Source of the DNA: Arenicola marina
Taxonomy: Eukaryota > Annelida > Polychaeta > Arenicolidae
Direction: 5' to 3'
DNA: 64,000 nucleotides
Assembly (NCBI GenBank): GCA_964019135.1
Contig: OZ025250.1
Span: forward strand, 47,461,174-47,525,173
In this document: positions 37,301-52,654 of the stretch, piece after piece
Layout of the letters: each line of letters begins with the position of its first letter
Position numbering within the stretch: the first letter of the stretch is position 1
Translations under genes and position numbers: made by a program
The notes under the pieces: generated by a model
What the model saw: only the letters and a program-made list of their open reading frames with translations
Databases searched by the model: none
What the model was told of the DNA's origin: nothing

Positions 37301-40300
37301 GCTATGGTCCGGCTCTGGCAAGACAAACACACGGCATGGGTATGGTCCGCCTCTGGCCACACAAACACAAACACACGGCATGGCTATGGTCCGGCTCTGG
37401 CAACACAAACACAAACACACGGCATGGCTATGGTCCGGCTCTGGCAACACAAACACAAACACACGGCATGGGTATGGTCCGGCTCTGGCAACACAAACAC
37501 AAACACACGGCATGGGTATGATCCGGCTCTGGCCACACAAACACAAATACACGGCATGGGTATGGTCCGGCTCGGGCAACACAAACACAAACACACGGCA
37601 TGGATATCGTCCGGCTCAGGCAACACAAACACACGGCATGGGTATGATCCGGCTCTGGCAACACAAACACAAACACACGGCATGGGTATGGTCCGGCTCT
37701 GGCAACACAAACACACGGCATGGGTATGGTCCGGCTCTGGCAACACAAACACAAACACACGGCATGGCTATGGTCCGGCTCTGGCAACACAAACACAAAC
37801 ACACGGCATGGGTATGATCCGGCTCTGGCAACACAAGCACAAACACACGGCATGGCTATGGTCCGGCTCTGGCAAGACAAACACACGGCATGGGTATGGT
37901 CCGGCTCTGGCAACACAAATACAAACACACGGCATGGCTATGGTCCGGCTCTGGCAACACAAACACAAACACACGGCATGGGTATGATCCGGCTCTGGCA
38001 ACACAAACACAAACACACGGCATGGCTATGGTCCGGCTCTGGCAAGACAAACACACGGCATGGGTATGGTCCGGCTCTGGCAACACAAACACAAACACAC
38101 GGCATGGCTATGGTCCGGCTCTGGCAACACAAACACAAACACACGGCATGGCTATGGTCCGGCTCTGGCAACACAAACACAAACACACGGCATGGGTATG
38201 GTCCGGCTCTGGCAACACAAACACAAACACACGGCATGGGTATGATCCGGCTCTGGCAACACAAACACAAATACACGGCATGGGTATGGTCCGGCTCTGG
38301 CAACACAAACACAAACACACGGCATGGGTATCGTCCGGCTCAGGCAACACAAACACACGGCATGGGTATGGTCCGGCTCTGGCAGCACAAACACAAACAC
38401 ACGGCATGGGTATGGTCCGGCTCTGGCAACACAGACACACGGCATGGGTATGGTCCGGCTCTGGCAACACAAACACACGGCATGGGTATGGTCCGGCTCT
38501 GGCAACACAAACACACGGCATGGGTATGGTCCGGCTCTGGCTACACAAACACACGGCATGGGTATGGTCCGGCTCTGGCAACACAAACACACGGCATGGG
38601 TATGGTTCGGCTCTGGCAACACAAACACAAACACACGGCATGGGTATGGTCCGGCTCTGGCAACACAGACACACGGCATGGGTATGGTCCGGCTCTGGCA
38701 ACACAAACACACGGCATGGGTATGGTCCGGCTCTGGCAACACAAACACAAACACACGGCATGGCTATGGTCCGGCTCTGGCAACACAAACACACGGCATG
38801 GGTATGGTCCGGCTCTGGCAGCACAAACACAAACACACGGCATGGCTATGGTCCGGCTCTGGCAACACAGACACACGGCAAGGGTATGGTCCGGCTCTGG
38901 CAACACAAACACACGGCATGGGTATGGTCCGGCTCTGGCAACACAGACACACGGCAAGGGTATGGTCCGGCTCTGGCAACACAAACACACGGCATGGGTA
39001 TGGTCCGGCTCTGGCAACACAAACACACGGCATGGGTATGGTCCGGCTCTGGCTACACAAACACACGGCATGGGTATGGTCCGGCTCTGGCAACACAAAC
39101 ACACGGCATGGGTATGGTTCGGCTCTGGCAACACAAACACAAACACACGGCATGGGTATGGTCCGGCTCTGGCAACACAGACACACGGCATGGGTATGGT
39201 CCGGCTCTGGCAACACAAACACACGGCATGGGTACGGTCCGGGTCTGGCAACACAAACACACGGCATGGGTATGGTCCGGCTCTGGCAACACAAACACAC
39301 GGCATGGGTATGGTCCGGCTCAGGCAACACAAACACACGGCATGGGTATGGTCCGGCTCTGGCAACACTAACACAAACACACGGCATGGCTATGGTCCGG
39401 CTCTGGCAACACAAACACACGGCATGGGTATGGTCCGGCTCTGGCAGCACAAACACAAACACACGGCATGGCTATGGTCCGGCTCTGGCAACACAAACAC
39501 ACGGCATGGGTATGGTCCGGCTCTGGCAACACAGACACACGGCATGGGTATGGTGCGGCTCTGGCAACACAAACACACGGCATGGGTATGGTCCGGCTCT
39601 GGCAACACAAACACAAACACACGGCATGGGTATGGTCCGGCTCTGGCAACACAAACACACGGCATGGGTATGGTCCGGCTCTGGCAGCACAAACACAAAC
39701 ACACGGCATGGGTATGGTCCGGCTCTGGCAACACAGACACACGGCATGGGTATGGTCCGGCTCTGGCAACACAAACACACGGCATGGGTATGGTCCGGCT
39801 CTGGCAACACAGACACACGGCATGGGTATGGTCCGGCTCTGGCAACACAAACACACGGCATGGGTATGGTCCGGCTCTGGCAACACAAACACACGGCATG
39901 GGTATGGTCCGGCTCTGGCAGCACAAACACAAACACACGGCATGGGTATGGTCCGGCTCTGGCAACACAGACACACGGCATGGGTATGGTCCGGCTCTGG
40001 CAACACAAACACACGGCATGGGTATGGTCCGGCTCTGGCAACACAAACACACGGCATGGGTATGGTCTGGCTCTGGCAACACAGACACACGGCATGGGTA
40101 TGGTCCGGCTCTGGCAACACAAACACACGGCATGGGTATGGTCCGGCTCTGGCAACACAAACACACGGCATGGGTATGGTCCGGCTCTGGCAACACAAAC
40201 ACACGGCATGGGTATGGTCCGGCTCTGGCAACACAGACACACGGCATGGGTATGGTCCGGCTCTGGCAACACAAACACACGGCATGGGTATGGTCCGGCT

Positions 40301-43300
40301 CTGGCAACACAAACACACGGCATGGGTATGGTCCGGCTCTGGCAGCACAAACACAAACACACGGCATGGGTATGGTCCGGCTCTGGCAACACAGACACAC
40401 GGCATGGGTATGGTCCGGCTCTGGCAACACAAACACACGGCATGGGTATGGTCCGGCTCTGGCAACACAGACACACGGCATGGGTATGGTCCGGCTCTGG
40501 CAACACAAACACACGGCATGGGTATGGTCCGGCTCTGGCAACACAAACACACGGCATGGGTATGGTCCGGCTCTGGCAACACAAACACACGGCATGGGTA
40601 TGGTCCGGCTCTGGCAACACAGACACACGGCATGGGTATGGTCCGGCTCTGGCAACACAAACACACGGCATGGGTATGGTCCGGCTCTGGCAACACAAAC
40701 ACACGGCATGGGTATGGTCCGGCTCTGGCAGCACAAACACAAACACACGGCATGGGTATGGTCCGGCTCTGGCAACACAGACACACGGCATGGGTATGGT
40801 CCGGCTCTGGCAACACAAACACACGGCATGGGTATGGTCCGGCTCTGGCAACACAAACACACGGCTTGGGTATGGTCCGGCTCTGGCAACACAGACACAC
40901 GGCATGGGTATGGTCCGGCTCTGGCAACACAGACACACGGCATGGGTATGGTCCGGCTCTGGCAACACAAACACACGGCATGGGTATGGTCCGGCTCTGG
41001 CAACACAAACACACGGCATGGGTATGGTCCGGCTCTGGCAACACAGACACACGGCATGGGTATGGTCCGGCTCTGGCAGCACAAATACAAACACACGGCA
41101 TGGCTATGGTCCGGCTCAGGCAACACAAACACACGGCATGGGTATGATCCGGCTCTGGCAACACAAACACAAACACACGGCATGGGTATGGTCCGGCTCT
41201 GGCAACACAAACACACGGCATGGGTATGGTCCGGCTCTGGCAACACAAACACAAACACACGGCATGGCTATGGTCCGGCTCTGGCAACACAAACACAAAC
41301 ACACGGCATGGGTATGATCCGGCTCTGGCAACACAAGCACAAACACACGGCATGGCTATGGTCCGGCTCTGGCAAGACAAACACACGGCATGGGTATGGT
41401 CCGGCTCTGGCAACACAAATACAAACACACGGCATGGCTATGGTCCGGCTCTGGCAACACAAACACAAACACACGGCATGGGTATGATCCGGCTCTGGCA
41501 ACACAAACACAAACACACGGCATGGCTATGGTCCGGCTCTGGCAAGACAAACACACGGCATGGGTATGGTCCGGCTCTGGCAACACAAACACAAACACAC
41601 GGCATGGCTATGGTCCGGCTCTGGCAACACAAACACAAACACACGGCATGGCTATGGTCCGGCTCTGGCAACACAAACACAAACACACGGCATGGGTATG
41701 GTCCGGCTCTGGCAACACAAACACAAACACACGGCATGGGTATGATCCGGCTCTGGCAACACAAACACAAATACACGGCATGGGTATGGTCCGGCTCTGG
41801 CAACACAAACACAAACACACGGCATGGGTATCGTCCGGCTCAGGCAACACAAACACACGGCATGGGTATGGTCCGGCTCTGGCAACACAAACACAAACAC
41901 ACGGCATGGGTATGGTCCGGCTCTGGCAACACAAACACACGGCATGGGTATGGTCCGGCTCTGGCAACACAAACACACGGCATGGGTATGGTCCGGCTCT
42001 GGCAGCACAAACACAAGCACATGGCATGGGTATGGTCCGGCTCTGGCAACACAAACACACGGCATGGGTATGGTCCGGCTCTGGCAACACAGACACACGG
42101 CAAGGGTATGGTCCGGCTCTGGCAGCACAAATACAAACACACGGCATGGCTATGGTCCGGCTCTGGCAACACAGACACACGGCAAGGGTATGGTCCGGCT
42201 CTGGCAACACAAACACACGGCATGGGTATGGTCCGGCTCTGGCAACACAAACACACGGCATGGGTATGGTCCGGCTCTGGCAACACAAACACACGGCAAG
42301 GGTATGGTCCGGCTCTGGCAACACAAACACACGGCATGGGTATGGTCCGGCTCTGGCAACACAAACACACGGCATGGGTATGGTCCGGCTCTGGCAACAC
42401 AAACACACGGCAAGGGTATGGTCCGGCTCTGGCAACACAAACACACGGCATGGGTATGGTCCGGCTCTGGCAGCACAAATACAAACACACGGCCTGGCTA
42501 TGGTCCGGCTCTGGCAACACAGACACACGGCATGGGTATGGTCCGGCTCTGGCAACACAAACACACGGCATGGGTATGGTCCGGCTCTGGCAACACAGAC
42601 ACACGGCAAGGGTATGGTCCGGCTCTGGCAACACAAACACACGGCATGGGTATGGTCCGGCTCTGGCAACACAAACACAAACACACGGCATGGGTATGGT
42701 CCGGCTCTGGCAACACAAACACACGGCATGGGTATGGTCCGGCTCTGGCAACACAAACACAAACACACGGCAAGGGTATGGTCCGGCTCTGGCAACACAA
42801 ACACACGGCATGGGTATGGTCCGGCTCTGGCAACACAGACACACGGCATGGGTATGGTCCGGCTCTGGCAACACAAACACAAACACACGGCATGGGTATG
42901 GTCCGGCTCTGGCAACACAAACACACGGCATGGGTATGGTCCGGCTCTGGCAACACAGACACACGGCATGGGTATGGTCCGGCTCTGGCAACACAAACAC
43001 ACGGCATGGGTATGGTCCGGCTCTGGCAACACAAACACACGGCATGGGTATGGTCCGGCTCTGGCAACACAGACACACGGCATGGGTATGGTCCGGCTCT
43101 GGCAGCACAAATACAAACACACGGCATGGCTATGGTCCGGCTCTGGCAACACAGACACACGGCAAGGGTATGGTCCGGCTCTGGCAACACAGACACACGG
43201 CAAGGGTATGGTCCGGCTCTGGCAACACAGACACACGGCATGGGTATGGTCCGGCTCTGGCAACACAAACACACGGCATGGGTATGGTCCGGCTCTGGCA

Positions 43301-46300
43301 ACACAAACACACGGCATGGGTATGGTCCGGCTCTGGCAGCACAAACACACGGCATGGGTATGGTCCGGCTCTGGCAACACAAACACACGGCATGGGTATG
43401 GTCCGGCTCTGGCAACACAAACACACGGCATGGGTATGGTCCGGCTCTGGTAGCACAAACACACGGCATGGGTATGGTCCGGCTCTGGCAACACAGACAC
43501 ACGGCATGGGTATGGTCCGGCTCTGGCAACACAAACACACGGCATGGGTATGGTCCGGCTCTGGCAACACAAACACACGGCATGGGTATGGTCCGGCTCT
43601 GGCAACACAGACACACGGCATGGGTATGGTCCGGCTCTGGCAGCACAAATACAAACACACGGCATGGCTATGGTCCGGCTCTGGCAACACAGACACACGG
43701 CAAGGGTATGGTCCGGCTCTGGCAACACAGACACACGGCATGGGTATGGTCCGGCTCTGGCAACACAAACACACGGCATGGCTATGGTCCGGCTCTGGCA
43801 ACACAGACACACGGCAAGGGTATGGTCCGGCTCTGGCTACACAAACACACGGCATGGGTATGGTCCGGCTCTGGCAACACAAACACACGGCATGGGTATG
43901 GTCCGGCTCTGGCAACACAGACACACGGCATGGGTATGGTCCGGCTCTGGCAACACAAACACACGGCATGGGTATGGTCCGGCTCTGGCAACACAAACAC
44001 ACGGCATGGGTATGGTCCGGCTCTGGCAACACAAACACACGGCAAGGGTATGGTCCGGCTCTGGCAACACAAACACACGGCATGGGTATGGTCCGGCTCT
44101 GGCAACACAGACACACGGCAAGGGTATGGTCCGGCTCTGGCAACACAAACACACGGCATGGGTATGGTCCGGCTCTGGCAGCACAAACACAAGCACATGG
44201 CATGGGTATGGTCCGGCTCTGGCAACACAGACACACGGCATGGGTATGGTCCGGCTCTGGCAACACAGACACACGGCATGGGTATGGTCCGGCTCTGGCA
44301 ACACAAACACACGGCATGGGTATGGTCCGGCTCTGGCAACACAAACACAAACACACGGCATGGGTATGGTCCGGCTCAGGCAACACAAACACACGGCATG
44401 GGTATGGTCCGGCTCTGGCAACACAGACACACGGCATGGGTATGGTCCGGCTCTGGTAGCACAAACACACGGCATGGGTATGGTCCGGCTCTGGCAACAC
44501 AAACACAAACACACGGCATGGGTATGGTCCGGCTCTGGCAACACAAACACAAACACACGGCATGGGTATGGTCCGGCTCTGGCAACACAGACACACGGCA
44601 AGGGTATGGTCCGGCTCTGGCAACACAAACACACGGCAAGGGTATGGTCCGGCTCTGGCAACACAGACACACGGCATGGGTATGGTCCGGCTCTGGCAAC
44701 ACAAACACACGGCATGGGTATGGTCCGGCTCTGGCAACACAAACACAAACACACGGCATGGGTATGGTCCGGCTCAGGCAACACAAACACACGGCATGGG
44801 TATGGTCCGGCTCTGGCAACACAAACACACGGCATGGGTATGGTCCGGCTCTGGCAACACAAACACACGGCATGGGTATGGTCCGGCTCTGGCAACACAA
44901 ACACACGGCATGGGTATGGTCCGGCTCTGGCAACACAAACACACGGCATGGGTATGGTCCGGCTCTGGCAACACAAACACACGGCATGGGTATGGTTCGG
45001 CTCTGGCAACACAAACACAAACACACGGCATGGGTATGGTCCGGCTCTGGCAACACAGACACACGGCATGGGTATGGTCCGGCTCTGGCAACACAAACAC
45101 ACGGCATGGGTACGGTCCGGGTCTGGCAACACAAACACACGGCATGGGTATGGTCCGGCTCTGGCAACACAAACACACGGCATGGGTATGGTCCGGCTCA
45201 GGCAACACAAACACACGGCATGGGTATGGTCCGGCTCTGGCAACACTAACACAAACACACGGCATGGCTATGGTCCGGCTCTGGCAACACAAACACACGG
45301 CATGGGTATGGTCCGGCTCTGGCAGCACAAACACAAACACACGGCATGGCTATGGTCCGGCTCTGGCAACACAAACACACGGCATGGGTATGGTCCGGCT
45401 CTGGCAACACAGACACACGGCATGGGTATGGTCCGGCTCTGGCAACACAAACACACGGCATGGGTATGGTCCGGCTCTGGCAACACAAACACAAACACAC
45501 GGCATGGGTATGGTCCGGCTCTGGCAACACAAACACACGGCATGGGTATGGTCCGGCTCTGGCAGCACAAACACAAACACACGGCATGGGTATGGTCCGG
45601 CTCTGGCAACACAGACACACGGCATGGGTATGGTCCGGCTCTGGCAACACAAACACACGGCATGGGTATGGTCCGGCTCTGGCAACACAGACACACGGCA
45701 TGGGTATGGTCCGGCTCTGGCAACACAAACACACGGCATGGGTATGGTCCGGCTCTGGCAACACAAACACACGGCATGGGTATGGTCCGGCTCTGGCAGC
45801 ACAAACACAAACACACGGCATGGGTATGGTCCGGCTCTGGCAACACAGACACACGGCATGGGTATGGTCCGGCTCTGGCAACACAAACACACGGCATGGG
45901 TATGGTCCGGCTCTGGCAACACAAACACACGGCATGGGTATGGTCTGGCTCTGGCAACACAGACACACGGCATGGGTATGGTCCGGCTCTGGCAACACAA
46001 ACACACGGCATGGGTATGGTCCGGCTCTGGCAACACAAACACACGGCATGGGTATGGTCCGGCTCTGGCAACACAAACACACGGCATGGGTATGGTCCGG
46101 CTCTGGCAACACAGACACACGGCATGGGTATGGTCCGGCTCTGGCAACACAAACACACGGCATGGGTATGGTCCGGCTCTGGCAACACAAACACACGGCA
46201 TGGGTATGGTCCGGCTCTGGCAGCACAAACACAAACACACGGCATGGGTATGGTCCGGCTCTGGCAACACAGACACACGGCATGGGTATGGTCCGGCTCT

Positions 46301-49300
46301 GGCAACACAAACACACGGCATGGGTATGGTCCGGCTCTGGCAACACAAACACACGGCATGGGTATGGTCCGGCTCTGGCAACACAGACACACGGCATGGG
46401 TATGGTCCGGCTCTGGCAACACAAACACACGGCATGGGTATGGTCCGGCTCTGGCAACACAAACACACGGCATGGGTATGGTCCGGCTCTGGCAACACAA
46501 ACACACGGCATGGGTATGGTCCGGCTCTGGCAACACAGACACACGGCATGGGTATGGTCCGGCTCTGGCAACACAAACACACGGCATGGGTATGGTCCGG
46601 CTCTGGCAACACAAACACACGGCATGGGTATGGTCCGGCTCTGGCAGCACAAACACAAACACACGGCATGGGTATGGTCCGGCTCTGGCAACACAGACAC
46701 ACGGCATGGGTATGGTCCGGCTCTGGCAACACAAACACACGGCATGGGTATGGTCCGGCTCTGGCAACACAAACACACGGCTTGGGTATGGTCCGGCTCT
46801 GGCAACACAGACACACGGCATGGGTATGGTCCGGCTCTGGCAACACAGACACACGGCATGGGTATGGTCCGGCTCTGGCAACACAAACACACGGCATGGG
46901 TATGGTCCGGCTCTGGCAACACAAACACACGGCATGGGTATGGTCCGGCTCTGGCAACACAGACACACGGCATGGGTATGGTCCGGCTCTGGCAGCACAA
47001 ATACAAACACACGGCATGGCTATGGTCCGGCTCAGGCAACACAAACACACGGCATGGGTATGATCCGGCTCTGGCAACACAAACACAAACACACGGCATG
47101 GGTATGGTCCGGCTCTGGCAACACAAACACACGGCATGGGTATGGTCCGGCTCTGGCAACACAAACACAAACACACGGCATGGCTATGGTCCGGCTCTGG
47201 CAACACAAACACAAACACACGGCATGGGTATGATCCGGCTCTGTAAACACAAGCACAAACACACGGCATGGCTATGGTCCGGCTCTGGCAAGACAAACAC
47301 ACGGCATGGGTATGGTCCGGCTCTGGCAACACAAATACAAACACACGGCATGGCTATGGTCCGGCTCTGGCAACACAAACACAAACACACGGCATGGGTA
47401 TGATCCGGCTCTGGCAACACAAACACAAACACACGGCATGGCTATGGTCCGGCTCTGGCAAGACAAACACACGGCATGGGTATGGTCCGGCTCTGGCAAC
47501 ACAAACACAAACACACGGCATGGCTATGGTCCGGCTCTGGCAACACAAACACAAACACACGGCATGGCTATGGTCCGGCTCTGGCAACACAAACACAAAC
47601 ACACGGCATGGGTATGGTCCGGCTCTGGCAACACAAACACAAACACACGGCATGGGTATGATCCGGCTCTGGCAACACAAACACAAATACACGGCATGGG
47701 TATGGTCCGGCTCTGGCAACACAAACACAAACACACGGCATGGGTATCGTCCGGCTCAGGCAACACAAACACACGGCATGGGTATGGTCCGGCTCTGGCA
47801 ACACAAACACAAACACACGGCATGGGTATGGTCCGGCTCCGGCAACACAAACACACGGCATGGGTATGGTCCGGCTCTGGCAACACAAACACACGGCATG
47901 GGTATGGTCCGGCTCTGGCAGCACAAACACAAGCACATGGCATGGGTATGGTCCGGCTCTGGCAACACAAACACACGGCATGGGTATGGTCCGGCTCTGG
48001 CAACACAGACACACGGCAAGGGTATGGTCCGGCTCTGGCAGCACAAATACAAACACACGGCATGGCTATGGTCCGGCTCTGGCAACACAGACACACGGCA
48101 AGGGTATGGTCCGGCTCTGGCAACACAAACACACGGCATGGGTATGGTCCGGCTCTGGCAACACAAACACACGGCATGGGTATGGTCCGGCTCTGGCAAC
48201 ACAAACACACGGCAAGGGTATGGTCCGGCTCTGGCAACACAAACACACGGCATGGGTATGGTCCGGCTCTGGCAACACAAACACACGGCATGGGTATGGT
48301 CCGGCTCTGGCAACACAAACACACGGCAAGGGTATGGTCCGGCTCTGGCAACACAAACACACGGCATGGGTATGGTCCGGCTCTGGCAGCACAAATACAA
48401 ACACACGGCCTGGCTATGGTCCGGCTCTGGCAACACAGACACACGGCATGGGTATGGTCCGGCTCTGGCAACACAAACACACGGCATGGGTATGGTCCGG
48501 CTCTGGCAACACAGACACACGGCAAGGGTATGGTCCGGCTCTGGCAACACAAACACACGGCATGGGTATGGTCCGGCTCTGGCAACACAAACACAAACAC
48601 ACGGCATGGGTATGGTCCGGCTCTGGCAACACAAACACACGGCATGGGTATGGTCCGGCTCTGGCAACACAAACACAAACACACGGCAAGGGTATGGTCC
48701 GGCTCTGGCAACACAAACACACGGCATGGGTATGGTCCGGCTCTGGCAACACAGACACACGGCATGGGTATGGTCCGGCTCTGGCAACACAAACACAAAC
48801 ACACGGCATGGGTATGGTCCGGCTCTGGCAACACAAACACACGGCATGGGTATGGTCCGGCTCTGGCAACACAGACACACGGCATGGGTATGGTCCGGCT
48901 CTGGCAACACAAACACACGGCATGGGTATGGTCCGGCTCTGGCAACACAAACACACGGCATGGGTATGGTCCGGCTCTGGCAACACAGACACACGGCATG
49001 GGTATGGTCCGGCTCTGGCAGCACAAATACAAACACACGGCATGGCTATGGTCCGGCTCTGGCAACACAGACACACGGCAAGGGTATGGTCCGGCTCTGG
49101 CAACACAGACACACGGCAAGGGTATGGTCCGGCTCTGGCAACACAGACACACGGCATGGGTATGGTCCGGCTCTGGCAACACAAACACACGGCATGGGTA
49201 TGGTCCGGCTCTGGCAACACAAACACACGGCATGGGTATGGTCCGGCTCTGGCAGCACAAACACACGGCATGGGTATGGTCCGGCTCTGGCAACACAAAC

Positions 49301-52300
49301 ACACGGCATGGGTATGGTCCGGCTCTGGCAACACAAACACACGGCATGGGTATGGTCCGGCTCTGGCAACACAAACACACGGCATGGGTATGGTCCGGCT
49401 CTGGCAACACAGACACACGGCATGGGTATGGTCCGGCTCTGGCAACACAAACACACGGCATGGGTATGGTCCGGCTCTGGCAACACAAACACACGGCATG
49501 GGTATGGTCCGGCTCTGGCAACACAGACACACGGCATGGGTATGGTCCGGCTCTGGCAGCACAAATACAAACACACGGCATGGCTATGGTCCGGCTCTGG
49601 CAACACAGACACACGGCAAGGGTATGGTCCGGCTCTGGCAACACAGACACACGGCATGGGTATGGTCCGGCTCTGGCAACACAAACACACGGCATGGCTA
49701 TGGTCCGGCTCTGGCAACACAGACACACGGCAAGGGTATGGTCCGGCTCTGGCTACACAAACACACGGCATGGGTATGGTCCGGCTCTGGCAACACAAAC
49801 ACACGGCATGGGTATGGTCCGGCTCTGGCAACACAGACACACGGCATGGGTATGGTCCGGCTCTGGCAACACAAACACACGGCATGGGTATGGTCCGGCT
49901 CTGGCAACACAAACACACGGCATGGGTATGGTCCGGCTCTGGCAACACAAACACACGGCAAGGGTATGGTCCGGCTCTGGCAACACAAACACACGGCATG
50001 GGTATGGTCCGGCTCTGGCAACACAGACACACGGCAAGGGTATGGTCCGGCTCTGGCAACACAAACACACGGCATGGGTATGGTCCGGCTCTGGCAGCAC
50101 AAACACAAGCACATGGCATGGGTATGGTCCGGCTCTGGCAACACAGACACACGGCATGGGTATGGTCCGGCTCTGGCAACACAGACACACGGCATGGGTA
50201 TGGTCCGGCTCTGGCAACACAAACACACGGCATGGGTATGGTCCGGCTCTGGCAACACAAACACAAACACACGGCATGGGTATGGTCCGGCTCAGGCAAC
50301 ACAAACACACGGCATGGGTATGGTCCGGCTCTGGCAACACAGACACACGGCATGGGTATGGTCCGGCTCTGGTAGCACAAACACACGGCATGGGTATGGT
50401 CCGGCTCTGGCAACACAAACACAAACACACGGCATGGGTATGGTCCGGCTCTGGCAACACAAACACAAACACACGGCATGGGTATGGTCCGGCTCTGGCA
50501 ACACAGACACACGGCAAGGGTATGGTCCGGCTCTGGCAACACAAACACACGGCAAGGGTATGGTCCGGCTCTGGCAACACAGACACACGGCATGGGTATG
50601 GTCCGGCTCTGGCAACACAAACACACGGCATGGGTATGGTCCGGCTCTGGCAACACAAACACAAACACACGGCATGGGTATGGTCCGGCTCAGGCAACAC
50701 AAACACACGGCATGGGTATGGTCCGGCTCTGGCAACACAAACACACGGCATGGGTATGGTCCGGCTCTGGCAACACAAACACACGGCATGGGTATGGTCC
50801 GGCTCTGGCAACACAAACACACGGCATGGGTATGGTCCGGCTCTGGCAACACAAACACACGGCATGGGTATGGTCCGGCTCTGGCAACACAAACACACGG
50901 CATGGGTATGGTCCGGCTCTGGCAACACAAACACACGGCATGGGTATGGTCCGGCTCTGGCAACACAAACACACGGCAAGGGTATGGTCCGGCTCTGGCA
51001 ACACAGACACACGGCATGGGTATGGTCCGGCTCTGGCAACACAAACACACGGCATGGGTATGGTCCGGCTCTGGCAACACAAACACACGGCATGGGTATG
51101 GTCCGGCTCTGGCAACACAAACACACGGCAAGGGTATGGTCCGGCTCTGGCAACACAAACACACGGCATGGGTATGGTCCGGCTCTGGCAACACAGACAC
51201 ACGGCAAGGGTATGGTCCGGCTCTGGCAACACAAACACACGGCAAGGGTATGGTCCGGCTCTGGCAACACAAACACACGGCATGGGTATGATCCGGCTCT
51301 GGCAACACAAACACACGGCATGGGTATGGTCCGGCTCTGGCAACACAAACACACGGCATGGGTATGGTCCGGCTCTGGCAACACAAACACACGGCAAGGG
51401 TATGGTCCGGCTCTGGCAACACAAACACACGGCATGGGTATGGTCCGGCTCTGGCAACACAAACACACGGCAAGGGTATGGTCCGGCTCTGGCAACACAA
51501 ACACACGGCATGGGTATGGTCCGGCTCTGGCAACACAGACACACGGCAAGGGTATGGTCCGGCTCTGGCAACACAAACACACGGCAAGGGTATGGTCCGG
51601 CTCTGGCAACACAAACACACGGCATGGGTATGGTCCGACTCTGGCAACACAGATACACGGCATGGGTATGGTCCGGCTCTGGCAACACACACACACGGCA
51701 TGGGTATGGTCCGGCTCTGGTAACACAAACACAAACACACGGCATGGGTATGGTCCGGCTCTGGCAACACAAACACAAACACATGGCATGGGTATGGTCC
51801 GGCTCTGGCAACACAAACACACGGCATGGGTACGGTCCGGCTCTGGCAACACAAACACAAAAACACGGCATGGGTAGGGTCCGGCTCTGGTAACACAAAC
51901 ACACGACATGGGTATGGTCCTGCTCTGGCAACACAAACACACGGCATGGGTATGGTCCGGCACTGGCAACACAAACACAAACACACGGCATGGGTATGGT
52001 CCGGCTCGGGCAACACAAACACACGGCATGGGTATGGTCCGGCTCTGGCAACACAAACACACGGCATGGGTATGGTCCGGCTCTGGCAACACAAACACAC
52101 GGCTTGGGTATTGTCCGGCTCTGGCAACACAAAAACATAGCATAGATATGGTCCGGCTCTGGCAACACAAACACACGGCATGGGTATGGTCCGGCTCTGG
52201 CAACACAAGCACAAACACACAGCATGGGTATGGTCCGGCTCTGGCAACACAAACACACGGCATGGGTACGATACGGCTCTGGCAACACAAACACAAACAC

Positions 52301-52513
52301 ACGGCATGGGTATGGTTCGGCTCTGGCAACACAAACACACGGCATGGGTATGGTCCGGCTCTAGCAACACAAACACACGGCATGGGTATGGTCCGGCTCT
52401 GGCAACACAAACACAAACACACGGCATGGGTATGGTCCGGCTCAGGCAACACAAACACACGGCATGGGTATGGTTCGGCTCTGGCAACACAAACACACGG
52501 CATGGGTATGGTC
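34337..52513 (+). repeat. 18-kb satellite array of 38/44-bp monomers
   Basis: The basic unit is 38 bp: GGCATGGGTATGGTCCGG, then CTCTGGCAACAC, then AAACACAC. A common 44-bp form has an extra CAAACA. Roughly 450-470 units run without interruption. Recurrent variants (GGCAAGGG, GGTATGATCC, ACACAGACACAC, GGCAGCACAAA, GGCTCAGGC) let long blocks be recognised again elsewhere in the array. The consensus has no stop codon in any of the six frames, so open frames of up to 1,523 codons arise on the plus strand and 949 on the minus strand, ended mainly where GGTATGATCC creates TGA. This is a satellite, not a coding gene, unless transcripts show otherwise. Confidence 0.97.
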
Positions 52514-52654
52514 GGTAAATACCTCTTTAAATCCCCATGGGAAGGAATATAAAAATTAATTTGTTTAAAATAAATTAATTGAAGGTCAGTGCAAAACGTC
52601 ATACCAAGGGGCTAAGCGCGAGAATGTTTAACAATTTGAAAACGGTATTTTGTA

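Noticed and set aside
34337..52513. CRISPR array
   Set aside because: There are no unique spacers between repeats; monomers are contiguous, and the context is eukaryotic.
34213..52602. Very long open frames (up to 1,523 codons) inside the satellite on both strands
   Set aside because: They follow the 38/44-bp monomer in every frame, have no unique domain, and end only at variant monomers; listed as satellite instead of genes.
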